A DNA stretch of 64,000 nucleotides from an uncultured Butyrivibrio sp. (GTDB taxonomy: Bacteria; Bacillota; Clostridia; Lachnospirales; Lachnospiraceae): assembly GCA_945928575.1 (NCBI GenBank), contig CAMENP010000011.1:1-64000 (forward strand), written 5' to 3'. Positions 10,548 to 20,226 of the stretch are shown here, one piece after another (positions within the stretch are counted from its first letter, which is position 1; each line of letters opens with the position of its first letter). A program made the position numbers and the translations under genes. The notes below the pieces were generated by a model. The model saw only the letters and a list, made by a program, of their open reading frames with translations. It searched no databases and was not told the DNA's origin.

Positions 10548-13500
10548 CTATTCGTCAAAATCAGCATCTGAATAATCATCGGCTGCATCGTCGAAATCTT
10601 CATCTTCGTCCTCGTCAACAGACTCAAACTCACCATCAACAATTTCCTGCTTCTGGTATCCGAAATCTCCGAAAGGTTCTTCATATCCATACGCTTCTTT
10701 ATCGTTTTCAAAAGCGAAATCCGGATCAGATTCTGCATATCCGATTTTCTCTTTGATATCAACTTCTTCGCCGTTCTCATCAAGTACGGTGACATCAAGT
10801 GCGAGTGATCTGAGTTCCTCAAGGAGTACCTTGAATGATTCAGGAATTCCCGGTTCAGGAATGTTATCGCCTTTGATAATTGCCTCATATGTCTTGACAC
10901 GTCCCACAACATCATCGGACTTAACAGTAAGGATCTCCTGAAGTGTATATGATGCACCATATGCCTCAAGAGCCCATACTTCCATCTCTCCGAAACGCTG
11001 TCCACCGAACTGAGCTTTACCACCAAGCGGCTGCTGTGTTACAAGTGAGTAAGGACCGGTCGAACGTGCGTGGATCTTATCATCAACAAGGTGGTGGAGT
11101 TTGAGATAATGCATGTGTCCGATTGTTACCGGGCTGTCGAAATATTCTCCTGTTCTACCATCACGAAGTCTTACTTTACCATCTCTTGAAATCGGTACGC
11201 CCTTCCATTCTGCTCTGTGGTCAAGATGTTCACCAAGATATTCCATAACACCTTCGTTAATCTTACCTGTCCACTTCTTCTGGAAGTCTTCCCATTCCAT
11301 ATTTACATAATCATTTGCAAGATCAAGTGTATCCATGATTGCACTCTCGTCTGCGCCATCGAATACCGGAGTTGAAATCTTAAATCCAAGAGCTCTTGCT
11401 GCAAGGCTTAAATGAATCTCAAGCACCTGACCGATGTTCATACGTGAAGGTACGCCCAATGGGTTAAGCACGATATCAAGCGGTCTTCCGTTCGGAAGGA
11501 ACGGCATATCTTCTACAGGGAGTATTCTTGAAACGACACCCTTGTTACCATGACGTCCGGCCATCTTATCACCGACAGATATCTTTCTCTTCTGTGCAAT
11601 ATAAATTCTTACCGACTGGTTAACACCCGGAGAAAGTTCATCTCCGTTTTCTCTTGTAAATACTTTGGCATCTACTACGATACCATATTCTCCGTGAGGA
11701 ACCTTGAGTGAAGTATCTCTTACTTCTCTTGCTTTCTCACCGAAAATAGCTCTGAGGAGTCTCTCCTCTGCCGTAAGCTCTGTCTCTCCCTTAGGAGTAA
11801 CCTTACCTACGAGTATATCACCGGCACGTACTTCAGCACCGATTCTGATAATACCTCTTTCATCGAGGTTCTTAAGTGCATCATCACCCACACCCGGAAC
11901 GTCTCTCGTAATTTCTTCCGGTCCGAGCTTGGTATCTCTTGCTTCTGCTTCATATTCTTCAATATGAACAGATGTATAAACATCATCACGTACAAGTCTT
12001 TCACTAAGAAGAACGGCATCCTCGTAGTTATAACCTTCCCATGTCATGAATCCGATAAGCGGATTCTTACCGAGTGCGATCTCACCGTTGCTTGTAGACG
12101 GTCCGTCGGCTATTACCTCGCCCTTTTCTACCGTATCGCCCTTGGTTACTATCGGTTTCTGGTTATAGCAGTTGCTCTGGTTGCTTCGTGCATACTTAGT
12201 AAGCTTATATGTGTCTCTGTTTCCGTCTGCTCTCTTGATAACGATTTCTGTTGATGTCGATTTCTCAACTGTTCCGGCTTCGCGTGCAACAACACATGCT
12301 CCGGAGTCAACAGCAGCCTTATATTCCATACCTGTTCCTACAACCGCTGAATCCGTCGTAAGAAGCGGCACTGCCTGACGCTGCATGTTAGATCCCATGA
12401 GTGCACGGTTAGCATCGTCGTTTTCAAGGAAAGGTATCATAGATGTAGCAACCGAGAATACCATCTTAGGAGATACGTCCATAAGATCTATTTTGCTCTT
12501 TTCAAACTGTGATGTTTCTTCTCTGTAACGTCCTGAAACGCTGTTACGTACGAAATATCCGTTCTCATCAAGCTCGGCATTAGCCTGTGCTACATAGTAA
12601 TTATCTTCTTCATCAGCCGTAAGATATCTTACCTCATCAGTAACGCGAGGGTTCTTAGGATCTGATTTGTCAACAACACGGTACGGCGCCTCAACAAATC
12701 CGTACTCATTAATTCTCGCATATGATGCCAGTGAGTTAATAAGACCGATGTTAGGACCTTCAGGTGTCTCGATAGGACACATTCTTCCGTAATGTGTATA
12801 ATGTACGTCTCGGACTTCGAATCCGGCACGGTCTCTTGAAAGACCGCCAGGTCCAAGTGCTGAAAGACGTCTTTTATGTGTAATTTCAGAAAGCGGGTTA
12901 TTCTGATCCATGAACTGTGACAACTGTGAACTTCCGAAAAACTCCTTAACAGCTGCAGTAACCGGCTTAATGTTAATAAGCGTCTGTGGAGATGCTCCCT
13001 CTACGTCCTGGGTAGTCATTCTCTCTCTTACGACTCTTTCCATTCTTGAAAGACCGATTCTGTACTGGTTCTGTAAAAGTTCACCTACAGCCCTGATACG
13101 TCTGTTTCCGAGATGATCGATATCATCCTTGTTGCCGACTCCGTACTCAAGGTGAATATTGTAGTTAATGGATGCAATTATATCATCAACTGTTATGTGC
13201 TTAGGGATAAGGTCGCTCACATTCTTCTTAAGTGCTGTCTTGATATCATCAAGGCTTTCGTTCTCCGCAAGAATGCCTTTAAGTACCGGATAATATACAT
13301 CTTCTGTAATTCCGAGTGCCTTTGCTTCCTCTTTCGTAATATCGACATAACTTGTAACGTCAACCATCATATTAGAGAGAACCTTAACTCTTCTCTCCTC
13401 AACAAGAAGCCATACATAAGGAACTGCAGCGTTCTGGATAGCTGTTGCAGTCTCTTTTGTGATAAGATCGCCTGCAGATGCGATAATTTCGCCTGTTGTA

Positions 13501-14423
13501 GTATCTACAACATCATCAGCAAGTCTGTGTCCTGTAAGTCTGTTCTTAAAATGAAGCTTCTTATTAAACTTATAACGTCCAACCTTAGCAAGATCATATC
13601 TTCTAGGGTCAAAAAACATAGCATTAACAAGGCTCTCCGCACTGTCAACTGAGAGCGGTTCGCCCGGTCTTATTTTCTTATACAGTTCAAGAAGACCCTG
13701 CTCGTAACTTCCTTCAGGATTCTTCTCATCAATTGATGGGTCCTTGGCAATACTTGCAAGAATCTTAGGCTCTTCTCCAAACAGCTCAAGAATCTCTGAG
13801 TTCTTACCAAATCCGAGTGCTCTGATAAGGACAGTAACAGGAACTTTCCTTGTTCTGTCTACACGAACCGAGAAAATATCGTTGGAGTCTGTCTCGTACT
13901 CCAGCCATGCACCTCTGTTAGGGATAACGGTGCATGAATATAAAGTCTTACCTATTTTGTCGTGGCCTATTTCATAATAAATACCAGGTGAACGAACAAG
14001 CTGGCTTACAATAACTCGTTCTGCACCATTGATTACGAATGTACCGGTTTCTGTCATGAGTGGAAGATCACCCATGAAAATGTCATGCTCCTTAATCTCG
14101 TCTGTCTCTTTGTTATAAAGGCGCACCTTTACCTTAAGAGGAGCCGCGTAAGTAGCATCTCTTTCCTTACATTCCTCAATAGAATACTTTACATCATCTT
14201 CACATAAAACAAAATCAACAAACTCCAGACTAAGATGTCCACTATAGTCTGTAATTGGTGATATGTCGTCGAAAACCTCCTTGAGTCCTGCATTCAAAAA
14301 CCAACGGTATGAATTCTTCTGAACCTCTATAAGGTTAGGCATTTCAAGAACTTCTTTCTGTCTTGAATAGCTCATTCTGATGTTTTTACCGAATTTCTGA
14401 GGACGTAATCTGTTCTTTTCCAT
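10548..14423 (-). CDS. rpoB: DNA-directed RNA polymerase subunit beta
   Basis: Core RNA polymerase beta subunit, 1291 residues from the chosen start. The rifampicin region [17 protein letters not shown] and [14 protein letters not shown] is intact and looks rifampicin-sensitive. The C-terminus carries an acidic Asp/Glu-rich tail. I start at ATG 14423 ([14 protein letters not shown]), which follows AAGGGGTGA by 8 nt. An in-frame ATG at 14462 has no ribosome binding site. It lies downstream of rplJ-rplL and directly upstream of rpoC. Confidence 0.98.
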   Translation of the reverse strand: MEKNRLRPQKFGKNIRMSYSRQKEVLEMPNLIEVQKNSYRWFLNAGLKEVFDDISPITDYSGHLSLEFVDFVLCEDDVKYSIEECKERDATYAAPLKVKVRLYNKETDEIKEHDIFMGDLPLMTETGTFVINGAERVIVSQLVRSPGIYYEIGHDKIGKTLYSCTVIPNRGAWLEYETDSNDIFSVRVDRTRKVPVTVLIRALGFGKNSEILELFGEEPKILASIAKDPSIDEKNPEGSYEQGLLELYKKIRPGEPLSVDSAESLVNAMFFDPRRYDLAKVGRYKFNKKLHFKNRLTGHRLADDVVDTTTGEIIASAGDLITKETATAIQNAAVPYVWLLVEERRVKVLSNMMVDVTSYVDITKEEAKALGITEDVYYPVLKGILAENESLDDIKTALKKNVSDLIPKHITVDDIIASINYNIHLEYGVGNKDDIDHLGNRRIRAVGELLQNQYRIGLSRMERVVRERMTTQDVEGASPQTLINIKPVTAAVKEFFGSSQLSQFMDQNNPLSEITHKRRLSALGPGGLSRDRAGFEVRDVHYTHYGRMCPIETPEGPNIGLINSLASYARINEYGFVEAPYRVVDKSDPKNPRVTDEVRYLTADEEDNYYVAQANAELDENGYFVRNSVSGRYREETSQFEKSKIDLMDVSPKMVFSVATSMIPFLENDDANRALMGSNMQRQAVPLLTTDSAVVGTGMEYKAAVDSGACVVAREAGTVEKSTSTEIVIKRADGNRDTYKLTKYARSNQSNCYNQKPIVTKGDTVEKGEVIADGPSTSNGEIALGKNPLIGFMTWEGYNYEDAVLLSERLVRDDVYTSVHIEEYEAEARDTKLGPEEITRDVPGVGDDALKNLDERGIIRIGAEVRAGDILVGKVTPKGETELTAEERLLRAIFGEKAREVRDTSLKVPHGEYGIVVDAKVFTRENGDELSPGVNQSVRIYIAQKRKISVGDKMAGRHGNKGVVSRILPVEDMPFLPNGRPLDIVLNPLGVPSRMNIGQVLEIHLSLAARALGFKISTPVFDGADESAIMDTLDLANDYVNMEWEDFQKKWTGKINEGVMEYLGEHLDHRAEWKGVPISRDGKVRLRDGRTGEYFDSPVTIGHMHYLKLHHLVDDKIHARSTGPYSLVTQQPLGGKAQFGGQRFGEMEVWALEAYGASYTLQEILTVKSDDVVGRVKTYEAIIKGDNIPEPGIPESFKVLLEELRSLALDVTVLDENGEEVDIKEKIGYAESDPDFAFENDKEAYGYEEPFGDFGYQKQEIVDGEFESVDEDEDEDFDDAADDYSDADFDE

Positions 14424-14590
14424 TGACGTTTCACCCCTTGCGCTTTCTATATATTTCTTCATTTTTGGGCGGCAAGCCTAAGCCTGCATAATAAAGCATT
14501 GTCCATAGTATCACAATACCCATTATTTGTCAACATGTTTTTGGAATATTTTTTAAAAATTTGAAAATAGATTAATAAGATAAATAAATA

Positions 14591-14632
14591 TAAAAGGCAG
14601 GAAAACCCCGGCCTGCCTAAGCTTTCCCGGGG
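14591..14632 (-). terminator. Attenuator-like overlapping hairpins between rplL and rpoB
   Basis: Reading the minus strand after rplL, AGGCAGG and CCTGCCT form a stem (14595-14618) followed by TTTATATTTATTT, a terminator-like element. A competing stem CCCCGG/CCGGGG (14606-14632) uses the same loop bases and would exclude the first. Partial termination here would lower rpoBC output relative to rplJL, as is known between these genes in other bacteria. Confidence 0.6.
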
Positions 14633-14657
14633 TCCCCTGTAAGATAGAAATCTTAAA

Positions 14658-15017
14658 TTATTTGATAGTAGCCTTTGCTCCGGCTTCTTCAAGTTTCTTC
14701 TTAATGTCTTCAGCTTCTTCTTTGCTAACGCCTTCCTTAACAACCTTAGGTGCAGCTGTTACAAGATCCTTAGCTTCCTTGAGGCCTAAGCCTGTGATTT
14801 CACGAACAACCTTGATTACAGGTACGCCTGAACCTTCTGTAAGTTCAACGTCGAACTCTGTCTTCTCTTCCTCTGCTGCTGCGCCGGCACCTGCTGCTGC
14901 AACTACAACACCTGCTGCTGCTGATACGCCGAACTCTTCCTCGCAAGCCTTAACGAGATCATTTAATTCTAATACTGATAAACCTTTGATTACTTCAATA
15001 ATTTCCTGAGTTGTCAT
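14658..15017 (-). CDS. rplL: 50S ribosomal protein L7/L12
   Basis: bL12 stalk protein that recruits translation GTPases, 119 residues. It has the N-terminal dimerisation helix ([20 protein letters not shown]), an Ala/Gly-rich hinge ([19 protein letters not shown]) and the C-terminal factor-binding domain. The ATG at 15017 follows GGAGGAAATTATA. The ATG at 15032 overlaps this ribosome binding site and is rejected. It lies 39 nt after rplJ in the usual rplJL pair. Confidence 0.97.
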   Translation of the reverse strand: MTTQEIIEVIKGLSVLELNDLVKACEEEFGVSAAAGVVVAAAGAGAAAEEEKTEFDVELTEGSGVPVIKVVREITGLGLKEAKDLVTAAPKVVKEGVSKEEAEDIKKKLEEAGAKATIK

Positions 15018-15056
15018 TATAATTTCCTCCATTTAATAATAATTTAAAAAACGCTC

Positions 15057-15551
15057 TTAAGCCTCTGCTTCTTTCTTCTCTGCGATCTGCTTAATAACAC
15101 GAGCAAAATTGGTAACCGGTGACTGGATACTTCCAAGTAACTTTGAAAGAAGTTCTTCTCTTGAAGGGATTGTAGCGATAACAGAGATTGTCTTGTTATC
15201 ATAGAAAGTTCCTTCAACCACACCTGATTTAAGCTCTAATGCTTCTGCCTTCTTAGCAAAATTAAAAAGAATTCTTGCCGGTGCAGTAGCATCTTCCTTA
15301 GAAATTGCAATTGCTGTAGGTCCTTCAAGATCCGGAGCGAGTGCTTCGAATTCAGTTCCCTCAATTGCACGCTTGATCATTGTATTCTTATATACCTTAT
15401 ATACAACGCCTGCTTCTCTCATCTGCTTACGAAGCTGTGTATCCTGTTCAACAGTGAGTCCACGGTAATCAGCAAGTACTGCTGACTTGGCATCCTTAAG
15501 GTTCTCAATGATTTCATCAACGATAGGTTTCTTAAGTTCAACCTTTGCCAT
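15057..15551 (-). CDS. rplJ: 50S ribosomal protein L10
   Basis: uL10 is the base of the L7/L12 stalk, 164 residues starting MAKVELKKPIVDEI. It has the conserved stretch SAVLADYRGLTVEQDTQLRK and a C-terminal helix for L12 dimers. ATG 15551 follows AGGAGGAAATACTC; the in-frame upstream start would add 18 residues encoded by the leader. Expression is probably controlled by the L10 leader in front of it. Confidence 0.97.
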   Translation of the reverse strand: MAKVELKKPIVDEIIENLKDAKSAVLADYRGLTVEQDTQLRKQMREAGVVYKVYKNTMIKRAIEGTEFEALAPDLEGPTAIAISKEDATAPARILFNFAKKAEALELKSGVVEGTFYDNKTISVIATIPSREELLSKLLGSIQSPVTNFARVIKQIAEKKEAEA

Positions 15552-15579
15552 GAGTATTTCCTCCTTATAATAATCAAAA

Positions 15580-15605
15580 ATGCCTCCCGCAGACACAGGA
15601 GGCAT
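15580..15605 (-). terminator. Attenuator hairpin of the L10 leader
   Basis: ATGCCTCC and GGAGGCAT form an 8 bp stem with a 10 nt loop, followed on the minus strand by TTTTTG, just before the rplJ ribosome binding site. It has the form of an intrinsic terminator placed to be controlled by the upstream leader fold. Confidence 0.65.
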
Positions 15606-15760
15606 AAATAAGTCATATCGTGCTTAAATCTCCTCGGCAGGCGTTATCAACTTATGCCTTACGGCACCTGCTGTCTACGGTATCGGCCAAAAATCAGCCT
15701 ACAGATGACATAATATCATCCCGGCTTATTTTTGTCAATATTTATTTTGTGATGTGCAAT
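15606..15760 (-). ncRNA. Ribosomal protein L10 leader region
   Basis: The 222 nt between rplA and rplJ contain extensive paired sequence (for example around 15640-15720) ending in the attenuator hairpin at 15580. Position and length match the L10-binding autoregulatory leader known in Firmicutes, where free L10/L12 complex represses rplJL. The fold itself was not computed here. Confidence 0.5.
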
Positions 15761-15773
15761 AAAGCACAATCAA

Positions 15774-16469
15774 TTAACCAAGATACTTAGAAGTATCAAC
15801 CTTCACTCCAGGGCCCATAGTAGCTGTAAGAGTGATGTTCTTAATATACTGTCCTTTAAGAGCTGATGGTTTAGCCTTAACAATAGCGTCCATAATAGCC
15901 TTAAAGTTATCAGCAAGCTGCTCCTCTGTGAAAGATGCCTTTCCTACAGGAACATGAACGATGTTGGTCTTATCAAGTCTGTACTCGATCTTACCGGCTT
16001 TAATATCGTTAATTGCTTTAGTTACATCCATTGTAACTGTTCCGGCCTTAGGGTTTGGCATTAAGCCCTTAGGTCCGAGTACACGACCGAGACGTCCTAC
16101 AACGCCCATCATATCAGGTGTAGCAACAACAACGTCAAATTCAAACCATCCTTCGTTCTGGATCTTAGGGATAAGTTCCTCGCCGCCTACATAATCAGCT
16201 CCGGCTGCTTCTGCTTCTGTTGCCTTAGCGCCCTTAGCGAATACGAGTACTCTGACTGTCTTACCTGTTCCGTGAGGAAGTACTACTGCGCCACGGATCT
16301 GCTGGTCAGCATGACGTCCGTCACATCCTGTTCTGATATGTGCCTCGATTGTTTCATCGAATTTTGCTGTAGATGTCTTCTTAACTAATGCAACTGCATC
16401 TTCAGCTGTATAAAGTGTTGCGCGGTCGATTAATTTAGCCGCTTCAACGTATTTTTTGCCTCTCTTCAT
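15774..16469 (-). CDS. rplA: 50S ribosomal protein L1
   Basis: uL1 of the ribosomal L1 stalk and translational repressor of its own operon, 231 residues. It starts [13 protein letters not shown] and contains the hallmark [15 protein letters not shown] 16469 follows CCAGGAGGTTTTATATT. An RNA motif resembling its rRNA target lies just upstream, and a second one in front of rplK, which fits autogenous control. Confidence 0.98.
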   Translation of the reverse strand: MKRGKKYVEAAKLIDRATLYTAEDAVALVKKTSTAKFDETIEAHIRTGCDGRHADQQIRGAVVLPHGTGKTVRVLVFAKGAKATEAEAAGADYVGGEELIPKIQNEGWFEFDVVVATPDMMGVVGRLGRVLGPKGLMPNPKAGTVTMDVTKAINDIKAGKIEYRLDKTNIVHVPVGKASFTEEQLADNFKAIMDAIVKAKPSALKGQYIKNITLTATMGPGVKVDTSKYLG

Positions 16470-16485
16470 AATATAAAACCTCCTG

Positions 16486-16513
16486 GTGGTATTTGCGGGG
16501 TCTGCCCTCCCAC
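16486..16513 (-). promoter_or_regulatory. L1-binding-site mimic in the rplA leader
   Basis: The minus strand reads GTGGGAG, GGGCAGACCCC, GCAAATACCAC. The flanks match the L1-binding helix of 23S rRNA (GGUGGGAG ... GAAAUACCAC). The GTGG/CCAC and GGG/CCC stems frame the conserved internal loop. It lies directly before the rplA ribosome binding site, so bound L1 would block translation. Confidence 0.75.
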
Positions 16514-16524
16514 AACTTTTCCGG

Positions 16525-16546
16525 TACTATGATACCGGATAGCAAA
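16525..16546 (-). other. Hairpin in the rplK-rplA gap
   Basis: TCCGGTA and TACCGGA form a 7 bp stem with a 6 nt loop upstream of the L1 motif. No T-run follows it. It probably belongs to the leader structure of rplA. Confidence 0.4.
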
Positions 16547-16552
16547 CTGTTA

Positions 16553-16978
16553 TTATTCTTCTACGGTGATACCCATACTTCTTGCAGTACCGGCGATCAT
16601 GCTCATAGCTGCCTCAAGTGAACCTGCGTTAAGATCCGGCATCTTTGTCTCAGCGATTTTCTGTAAATCAGCTTTAGAGATTGTAGCGACCTTAGTCTTG
16701 TTAGGTACGCCTGATCCTGACTTAATGTTACATGCTTTCTTAAGGAGAACAGCTGCAGGTGGAGTCTTTGTTATAAAGCTGAAGCTTCTATCTGCATAAA
16801 CTGTGATGACAACAGGAACGACTGTATCGCCCATATCTGCTGTCTTTGCGTTGAACTGCTTTGTGAACTCAACGATGTTAACACCATGCTGTCCGAGTGC
16901 CGGACCAACTGGTGGAGCCGGTGTAGCTTTGCCGGCAGGAATCTGTAATTTGATATAACCTGTTACTTTCTTTGCCAT
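16553..16978 (-). CDS. rplK: 50S ribosomal protein L11
   Basis: uL11 of the GTPase-associated centre, 141 residues starting [20 protein letters not shown], with the conserved [12 protein letters not shown] and a normal length. ATG 16978 follows AGGAGGTGCCAAAA; a GTG nine bases upstream overlaps the ribosome binding site and is rejected. It lies between nusG and rplA. Confidence 0.98.
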   Translation of the reverse strand: MAKKVTGYIKLQIPAGKATPAPPVGPALGQHGVNIVEFTKQFNAKTADMGDTVVPVVITVYADRSFSFITKTPPAAVLLKKACNIKSGSGVPNKTKVATISKADLQKIAETKMPDLNAGSLEAAMSMIAGTARSMGITVEE

Positions 16979-17000
16979 TTTTGGCACCTCCTAAAATATT

Positions 17001-17028
17001 GTGGTATTCGCGGGAATCACCCTCCCAC
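17001..17028 (-). promoter_or_regulatory. L1-binding-site mimic in the rplK leader
   Basis: The minus strand reads GTGGGAG, GGTGATTCCC, GCGAATACCAC, the same 28 nt design as in front of rplA and similar to the 23S rRNA L1 helix. Two copies in consecutive leaders suggest that L1 represses rplK and rplA separately. Confidence 0.75.
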
Positions 17029-17077
17029 TGTGCAATCCCGAAACCGTAGGTTCCGGTGAATTACCTGTAAAAAAAGA

Positions 17078-17608
17078 TTAAATATGACGTATTTCCGTAA
17101 AATCAAGCTCAACCGGTGTCTCACGGCCGAACATATCAACCATGATCGTTACCGTCTGCTTGCTTTCGTTAATACTCTTAATCGCGCCAACCGTATTTTC
17201 CCAAACACCCGATACGGCCACAATTGTGTCACCGACTTTATAGTCGATCGCAATCTTCTTGGCATTGATTCCGAGATTCTTCATCTCTTCATCGGTAAGC
17301 GGCACCGGCTTGGATCCCGGTCCGACAAAACCTGTAACGCCTCTGGTGTTTCTGACTACATACCATGTATCATCATTCATGATCATATGAATAAGTACAT
17401 ATCCCGGAAAAATCTTTCTCTGGACCTGTTTCATAACACCTGACTTCGTCTTCTCAAGGACTTCCTCGAGTGGCACTGAAACTTCCAATATCTGGTCCTG
17501 AAGATTTCTGTTTTCGATAGTCTTCTCAATGTTAGCTTTTACCTTGTTCTCATAGCCTGAATATGTGTGAACCACATACCAGCAGGCTCCTGACATTTCT
17601 TCTGACAT
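17078..17608 (-). CDS. nusG: Transcription termination/antitermination factor NusG
   Basis: NusG binds RNA polymerase and couples transcription to translation or Rho. It has 176 residues: an NGN domain from the start (CWYVVHTYSGYENKVKANIE) and a C-terminal KOW domain (VGDTIVAVSGVWENTVGAI). The ATG follows AAAGGTGATTAG. It lies between secE and rplK, as in most bacteria. Confidence 0.97.
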   Translation of the reverse strand: MSEEMSGACWYVVHTYSGYENKVKANIEKTIENRNLQDQILEVSVPLEEVLEKTKSGVMKQVQRKIFPGYVLIHMIMNDDTWYVVRNTRGVTGFVGPGSKPVPLTDEEMKNLGINAKKIAIDYKVGDTIVAVSGVWENTVGAIKSINESKQTVTIMVDMFGRETPVELDFTEIRHI

Positions 17609-17643
17609 CTAATCACCTTTCTGCCGCAGATTTCTCTGCACTA

Positions 17644-17928
17644 TTATTTTACCAATAACTCCAGTCCCAATCTTATAATCATATCAACTAAAGTGATAAT
17701 AACTCCAAGACCAATTGAGCTGAGCAGAACTGCCAGCGTCTGTTTACCGAGTGACTGGCGGCTTGGCCAGATGATTTTCTTGAACTCTGCCTTAACCTGT
17801 GAAAAGAATCCGTTTCTGTCGGATGACTTTCTGGCCTTGGCGGTCTTGGCAGTCTTGACTGCCACATCTTCAACGATAATATCGTCAGATAACTTACCGT
17901 CTGCTAAATTCTTCTCAGAATCACCCAT
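17644..17928 (-). CDS. secE: Preprotein translocase subunit SecE
   Basis: Small SecYEG subunit of 94 residues. A charged N-terminal extension is followed by the conserved amphipathic stretch FFSQVKAEFKKIIWPSRQSL and one C-terminal membrane segment. It lies between rpmG and nusG, the standard rpmG-secE-nusG order. Confidence 0.95.
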   Translation of the reverse strand: MGDSEKNLADGKLSDDIIVEDVAVKTAKTAKARKSSDRNGFFSQVKAEFKKIIWPSRQSLGKQTLAVLLSSIGLGVIITLVDMIIRLGLELLVK

Positions 17929-17961
17929 CGTAACTAACCTCCAACTTGCGGTTACACTAAA

Positions 17962-18111
17962 TTATTTAGTCTCTTTGTGTAATGTGTGTGACTTACAGAA
18001 CTTACAATATTTCTTTGTTTCCATTCTGTCCGGATGAGTCTTCTTATCCTTGGTCATATTGTAGTTACGCTGCTTGCACTCTGTGCACGCTAATGTGATT
18101 TTAACACGCAT
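17962..18111 (-). CDS. rpmG: 50S ribosomal protein L33
   Basis: bL33 of 49 residues, starting [17 protein letters not shown] and ending HTLHKETK. It is the zinc-binding type, with C9/C12 and C36/C39 pairs. The ATG at 18111 follows GGAGGTGTCAGTC. First gene of the rpmG-secE-nusG-rplKAJL-rpoBC run. Found by direct translation of the gap before secE. Confidence 0.96.
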   Translation of the reverse strand: MRVKITLACTECKQRNYNMTKDKKTHPDRMETKKYCKFCKSHTLHKETK

Positions 18112-18233
18112 GACTGACACCTCCAAATTTAAAAATATCTATGACTTATTGTAATATTGCATACACGGTTCGCATCTAAAATCGAATGATTTTTTAGGCA
18201 TAAAAAAAAAGCCTTACTTCCCGTAGCCTACCT

Positions 18234-18263
18234 ACTATAACATACCGTATCGACTTAAGTCAA
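18234..18263 (-). promoter_or_regulatory. Sigma-A promoter of the rpmG-secE-nusG-rpl operon
   Basis: The minus strand reads TTGACT, 18 nt, TATAGT, with an extended -10 TG one base before the box. It lies about 120 nt before rpmG. The leader between contains a run of nine T in the transcript (18202-18210) but no clear hairpin before it. Confidence 0.7.
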
Positions 18264-18314
18264 CACTTTTATAGGGGTTTTTTGCTTAATTTTCTTCTGT
18301 TTTATAAAAATATA

Positions 18315-18343
18315 GTGACAAACTCTTTTGGGAGTAATATAAT
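18315..18343 (+). promoter_or_regulatory. Sigma-A promoter of the orphan FliD-like gene
   Basis: GTGACA, 17 nt, TATAAT on the plus strand, about 60 nt before the start at 18406. It resembles housekeeping promoters and not the sigma-28 promoters found at other flagellar genes here. Confidence 0.65.
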
Positions 18344-18405
18344 ATAGATGTAAAAATGGATTTTTGAAATTAAATGTAATCACGACAGACAAGGAGGTGA
18401 CTGTT

Positions 18406-19683
18406 ATGATTAGCCATGTATACAGTAATTATATTGCTGAATACGGTATGCGTCCCTATTCCAAGCACAGCACTCATAAGAAGAGTGAATTAAAGAGCGT
18501 ATACAATAGTATTGTTAAACTTAATAAGTCAAGTCCTTTCTATAAATTAGATGTTTCGGATAATGCGCAGACACGTGCAATCGATATTAAAGAGAATGCA
18601 CGTTCGCTTGCCGAGATCACAGAGGATCTTACCGATGCCCAGACCGGCGGTATGACATTTCGCAGTCTTGCCGAGTCGGACAATGAGGCTGTCGCTTCGG
18701 CCGAGTACATAGGTGACAACACCGCTGCCGGCACCACACACAGTTTCAATATATCTGTAGACCAGCTTGCCCAGCCGCAGATCAATACAGGTACTTTCCT
18801 TAACAACAAGTCAAAGGCGCTTTCAAGCGGAACATATGTATTTGATGTCAATATATCATCTATTACATATGAGCTTCAGTTTTCGGTTAAAGATACCGAG
18901 CATACCTTGGATATACAGAATAAATTATCCCGCCTTATCAATAAATCGCAGATCGGTCTCTCGGCCGCTGTTGTTGATAACGGTCAGGGACAGAGTGCAT
19001 TGCAGCTTACTTCCAACATGACGGGTGTCGGCAGCAAGCCGGTTATTTTTACGGTAACCGACGATAACACGTCAGCTTCATCCGGCGCGGTAGAAGCACT
19101 CGGACTTAATAATACGACGCAATATCCGGCGAACGCGGTTTTCAAACTCAACGGCGAATCGAGGATTTCTTCTTCCAATGTATTTACTGTTGATAAAGAT
19201 TATGAAGTCACACTTCACAATGTAAGCCGCGATAATGAATCAGCGACGATATCGCTGCACCAGGATATGAATTCACTCGCCGACAGCCTCCGCGAACTTG
19301 TCGGTAGTTATAATAAACTGACATCACTCATCAGTGAGGGTACAAGCGCGGGAAGCAGGCGAATATATGGCGATTTCAGAGCCATCGCCGAGAAATACAG
19401 TGCAGCACTGGATGCCAACGGATTATCATTACAAGAGAATGGCCAGATAAGTATTAACGAAGATACTCTTAAGCAGAATTCAACAGACGGTTCAATGCCG
19501 GATAAGCTTTCGCAGATAAACGGCTTTAAGAATGCGCTTTATAAAAAAGCTTCGGCTGTAATGATCAACCCGATGGAATATATTAACAAGAACATCATAA
19601 GTTATAAGAATCCGGTCAGGCCAAGTGCCGACCCTTATACAACATCCATCTATACCGGAATGATGTTCAACGGTTATTGTTAG
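18406..19683 (+). CDS. Orphan FliD/HAP2-like flagellar protein
   Basis: 425 residues from the ATG that follows AAGGAGGTGACTGTT; a TTG at 18364 lacks a ribosome binding site. Residues ~115-235 resemble the FliD N-terminal region (SFNISVDQLAQPQINTGTF, then beta-rich repeats with FSVKDTEHTLDI). A helical stretch ELVGSYNKLTSLIS at ~290 resembles the FliD coiled coil. The usual FliD start (SGLDTDSMV) is absent and replaced by a Tyr/Lys/Ser-rich segment. A complete fliD exists at 35847, so this is a second cap-like or adhesin-like protein. Its own promoter is of housekeeping type and a terminator follows. The function beyond this likeness is unknown. Confidence 0.65.
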   Translation: MISHVYSNYIAEYGMRPYSKHSTHKKSELKSVYNSIVKLNKSSPFYKLDVSDNAQTRAIDIKENARSLAEITEDLTDAQTGGMTFRSLAESDNEAVASAEYIGDNTAAGTTHSFNISVDQLAQPQINTGTFLNNKSKALSSGTYVFDVNISSITYELQFSVKDTEHTLDIQNKLSRLINKSQIGLSAAVVDNGQGQSALQLTSNMTGVGSKPVIFTVTDDNTSASSGAVEALGLNNTTQYPANAVFKLNGESRISSSNVFTVDKDYEVTLHNVSRDNESATISLHQDMNSLADSLRELVGSYNKLTSLISEGTSAGSRRIYGDFRAIAEKYSAALDANGLSLQENGQISINEDTLKQNSTDGSMPDKLSQINGFKNALYKKASAVMINPMEYINKNIISYKNPVRPSADPYTTSIYTGMMFNGYC

Positions 19684-19691
19684 AATTTATC

Positions 19692-19721
19692 AAGCCTTCC
19701 GCATAATGCGGAGGGCTTTTT
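19692..19721 (+). terminator. Terminator of the FliD-like gene
   Basis: AAGCCTTCCGC and GCGGAGGGCTT form an 11 bp stem (one G-U) with a 5 nt loop, followed by TTTTT. The last bases overlap the 3' end of the converging sigma factor gene. Confidence 0.85.
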
Positions 19722-20226
19722 ATATGTATTTGTCTTTGATAATATCCCGCAGTTTCTGTCTTATGCGCGATATGCATTTTATAACGCTTTCGCGGCTCAC
19801 TTTATTAATTCTGGCTATTTCTCCATACCCGATATTGTTTACATAATGAAGTAGAAAAATCTTTCTGTGTTCCGGATGCAGTTCATCAATGCACTTCTTA
19901 AGTGCCTCGCGTTCAATCACTGCCTCAAGCATACTGTATCTGCTTTCTCCCGGTTCATCCCCGTCAAGCGGAACCGTGTATATCCTGGCAGTCTCCGAAA
20001 CATACTTCATGCATATCCGCTTACAGCTTGAATATATATATCGTATTTTCATGGGTTCCGTCAGTTTGATCAGCCATTCGGCATGCATGACCAGATGCAG
20101 AAATGTATCTTCTACCATATCATAAGAGGCGTAATAATCATGTATTATACATTCAGCCAGCATCCGCAATTTCTCCCTGTGTTCCTCATACATCCTTGCA
20201 ATTGTTTCGTTAATGTTCTCAGACAA
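19720..20226 (-). CDS. ECF-like RNA polymerase sigma factor
   Basis: About 168 residues. The N-terminal half resembles sigma region 2 (ARMYEEHREKLRMLAECII ... YDMVEDTFLHLVMHAEW). The C-terminal half is a clear region 4 helix-turn-helix (LHPEHRKIFLLHYVNNIGYGEIA, VSRESVIKCISRIRQKLRD). No anti-sigma gene is adjacent. The start is probably TTG 20226, preceded by GGAGG; a GTG at 20289 has no ribosome binding site. The ribosome binding site lies in a strong hairpin whose T-run contains the start, so expression seems gated. It is last in the minus-strand glycosyltransferase operon and faces the FliD-like gene. The target promoter is unknown. Confidence 0.75.
   Translation of the reverse strand: MSENINETIARMYEEHREKLRMLAECIIHDYYASYDMVEDTFLHLVMHAEWLIKLTEPMKIRYIYSSCKRICMKYVSETARIYTVPLDGDEPGESRYSMLEAVIEREALKKCIDELHPEHRKIFLLHYVNNIGYGEIARINKVSRESVIKCISRIRQKLRDIIKDKYI

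Noticed and set aside
15690-15760. GCCGATAC in the L10 leader as a sigma-28 promoter
   Set aside because: No -35 partner at 14-16 nt, and the context is ribosomal, not flagellar.
15743-15768. TGTGC/GCACA hairpin after rplA as terminator
   Set aside because: Only 5 bp and no T-run. It is more likely part of the L10 leader or chance.
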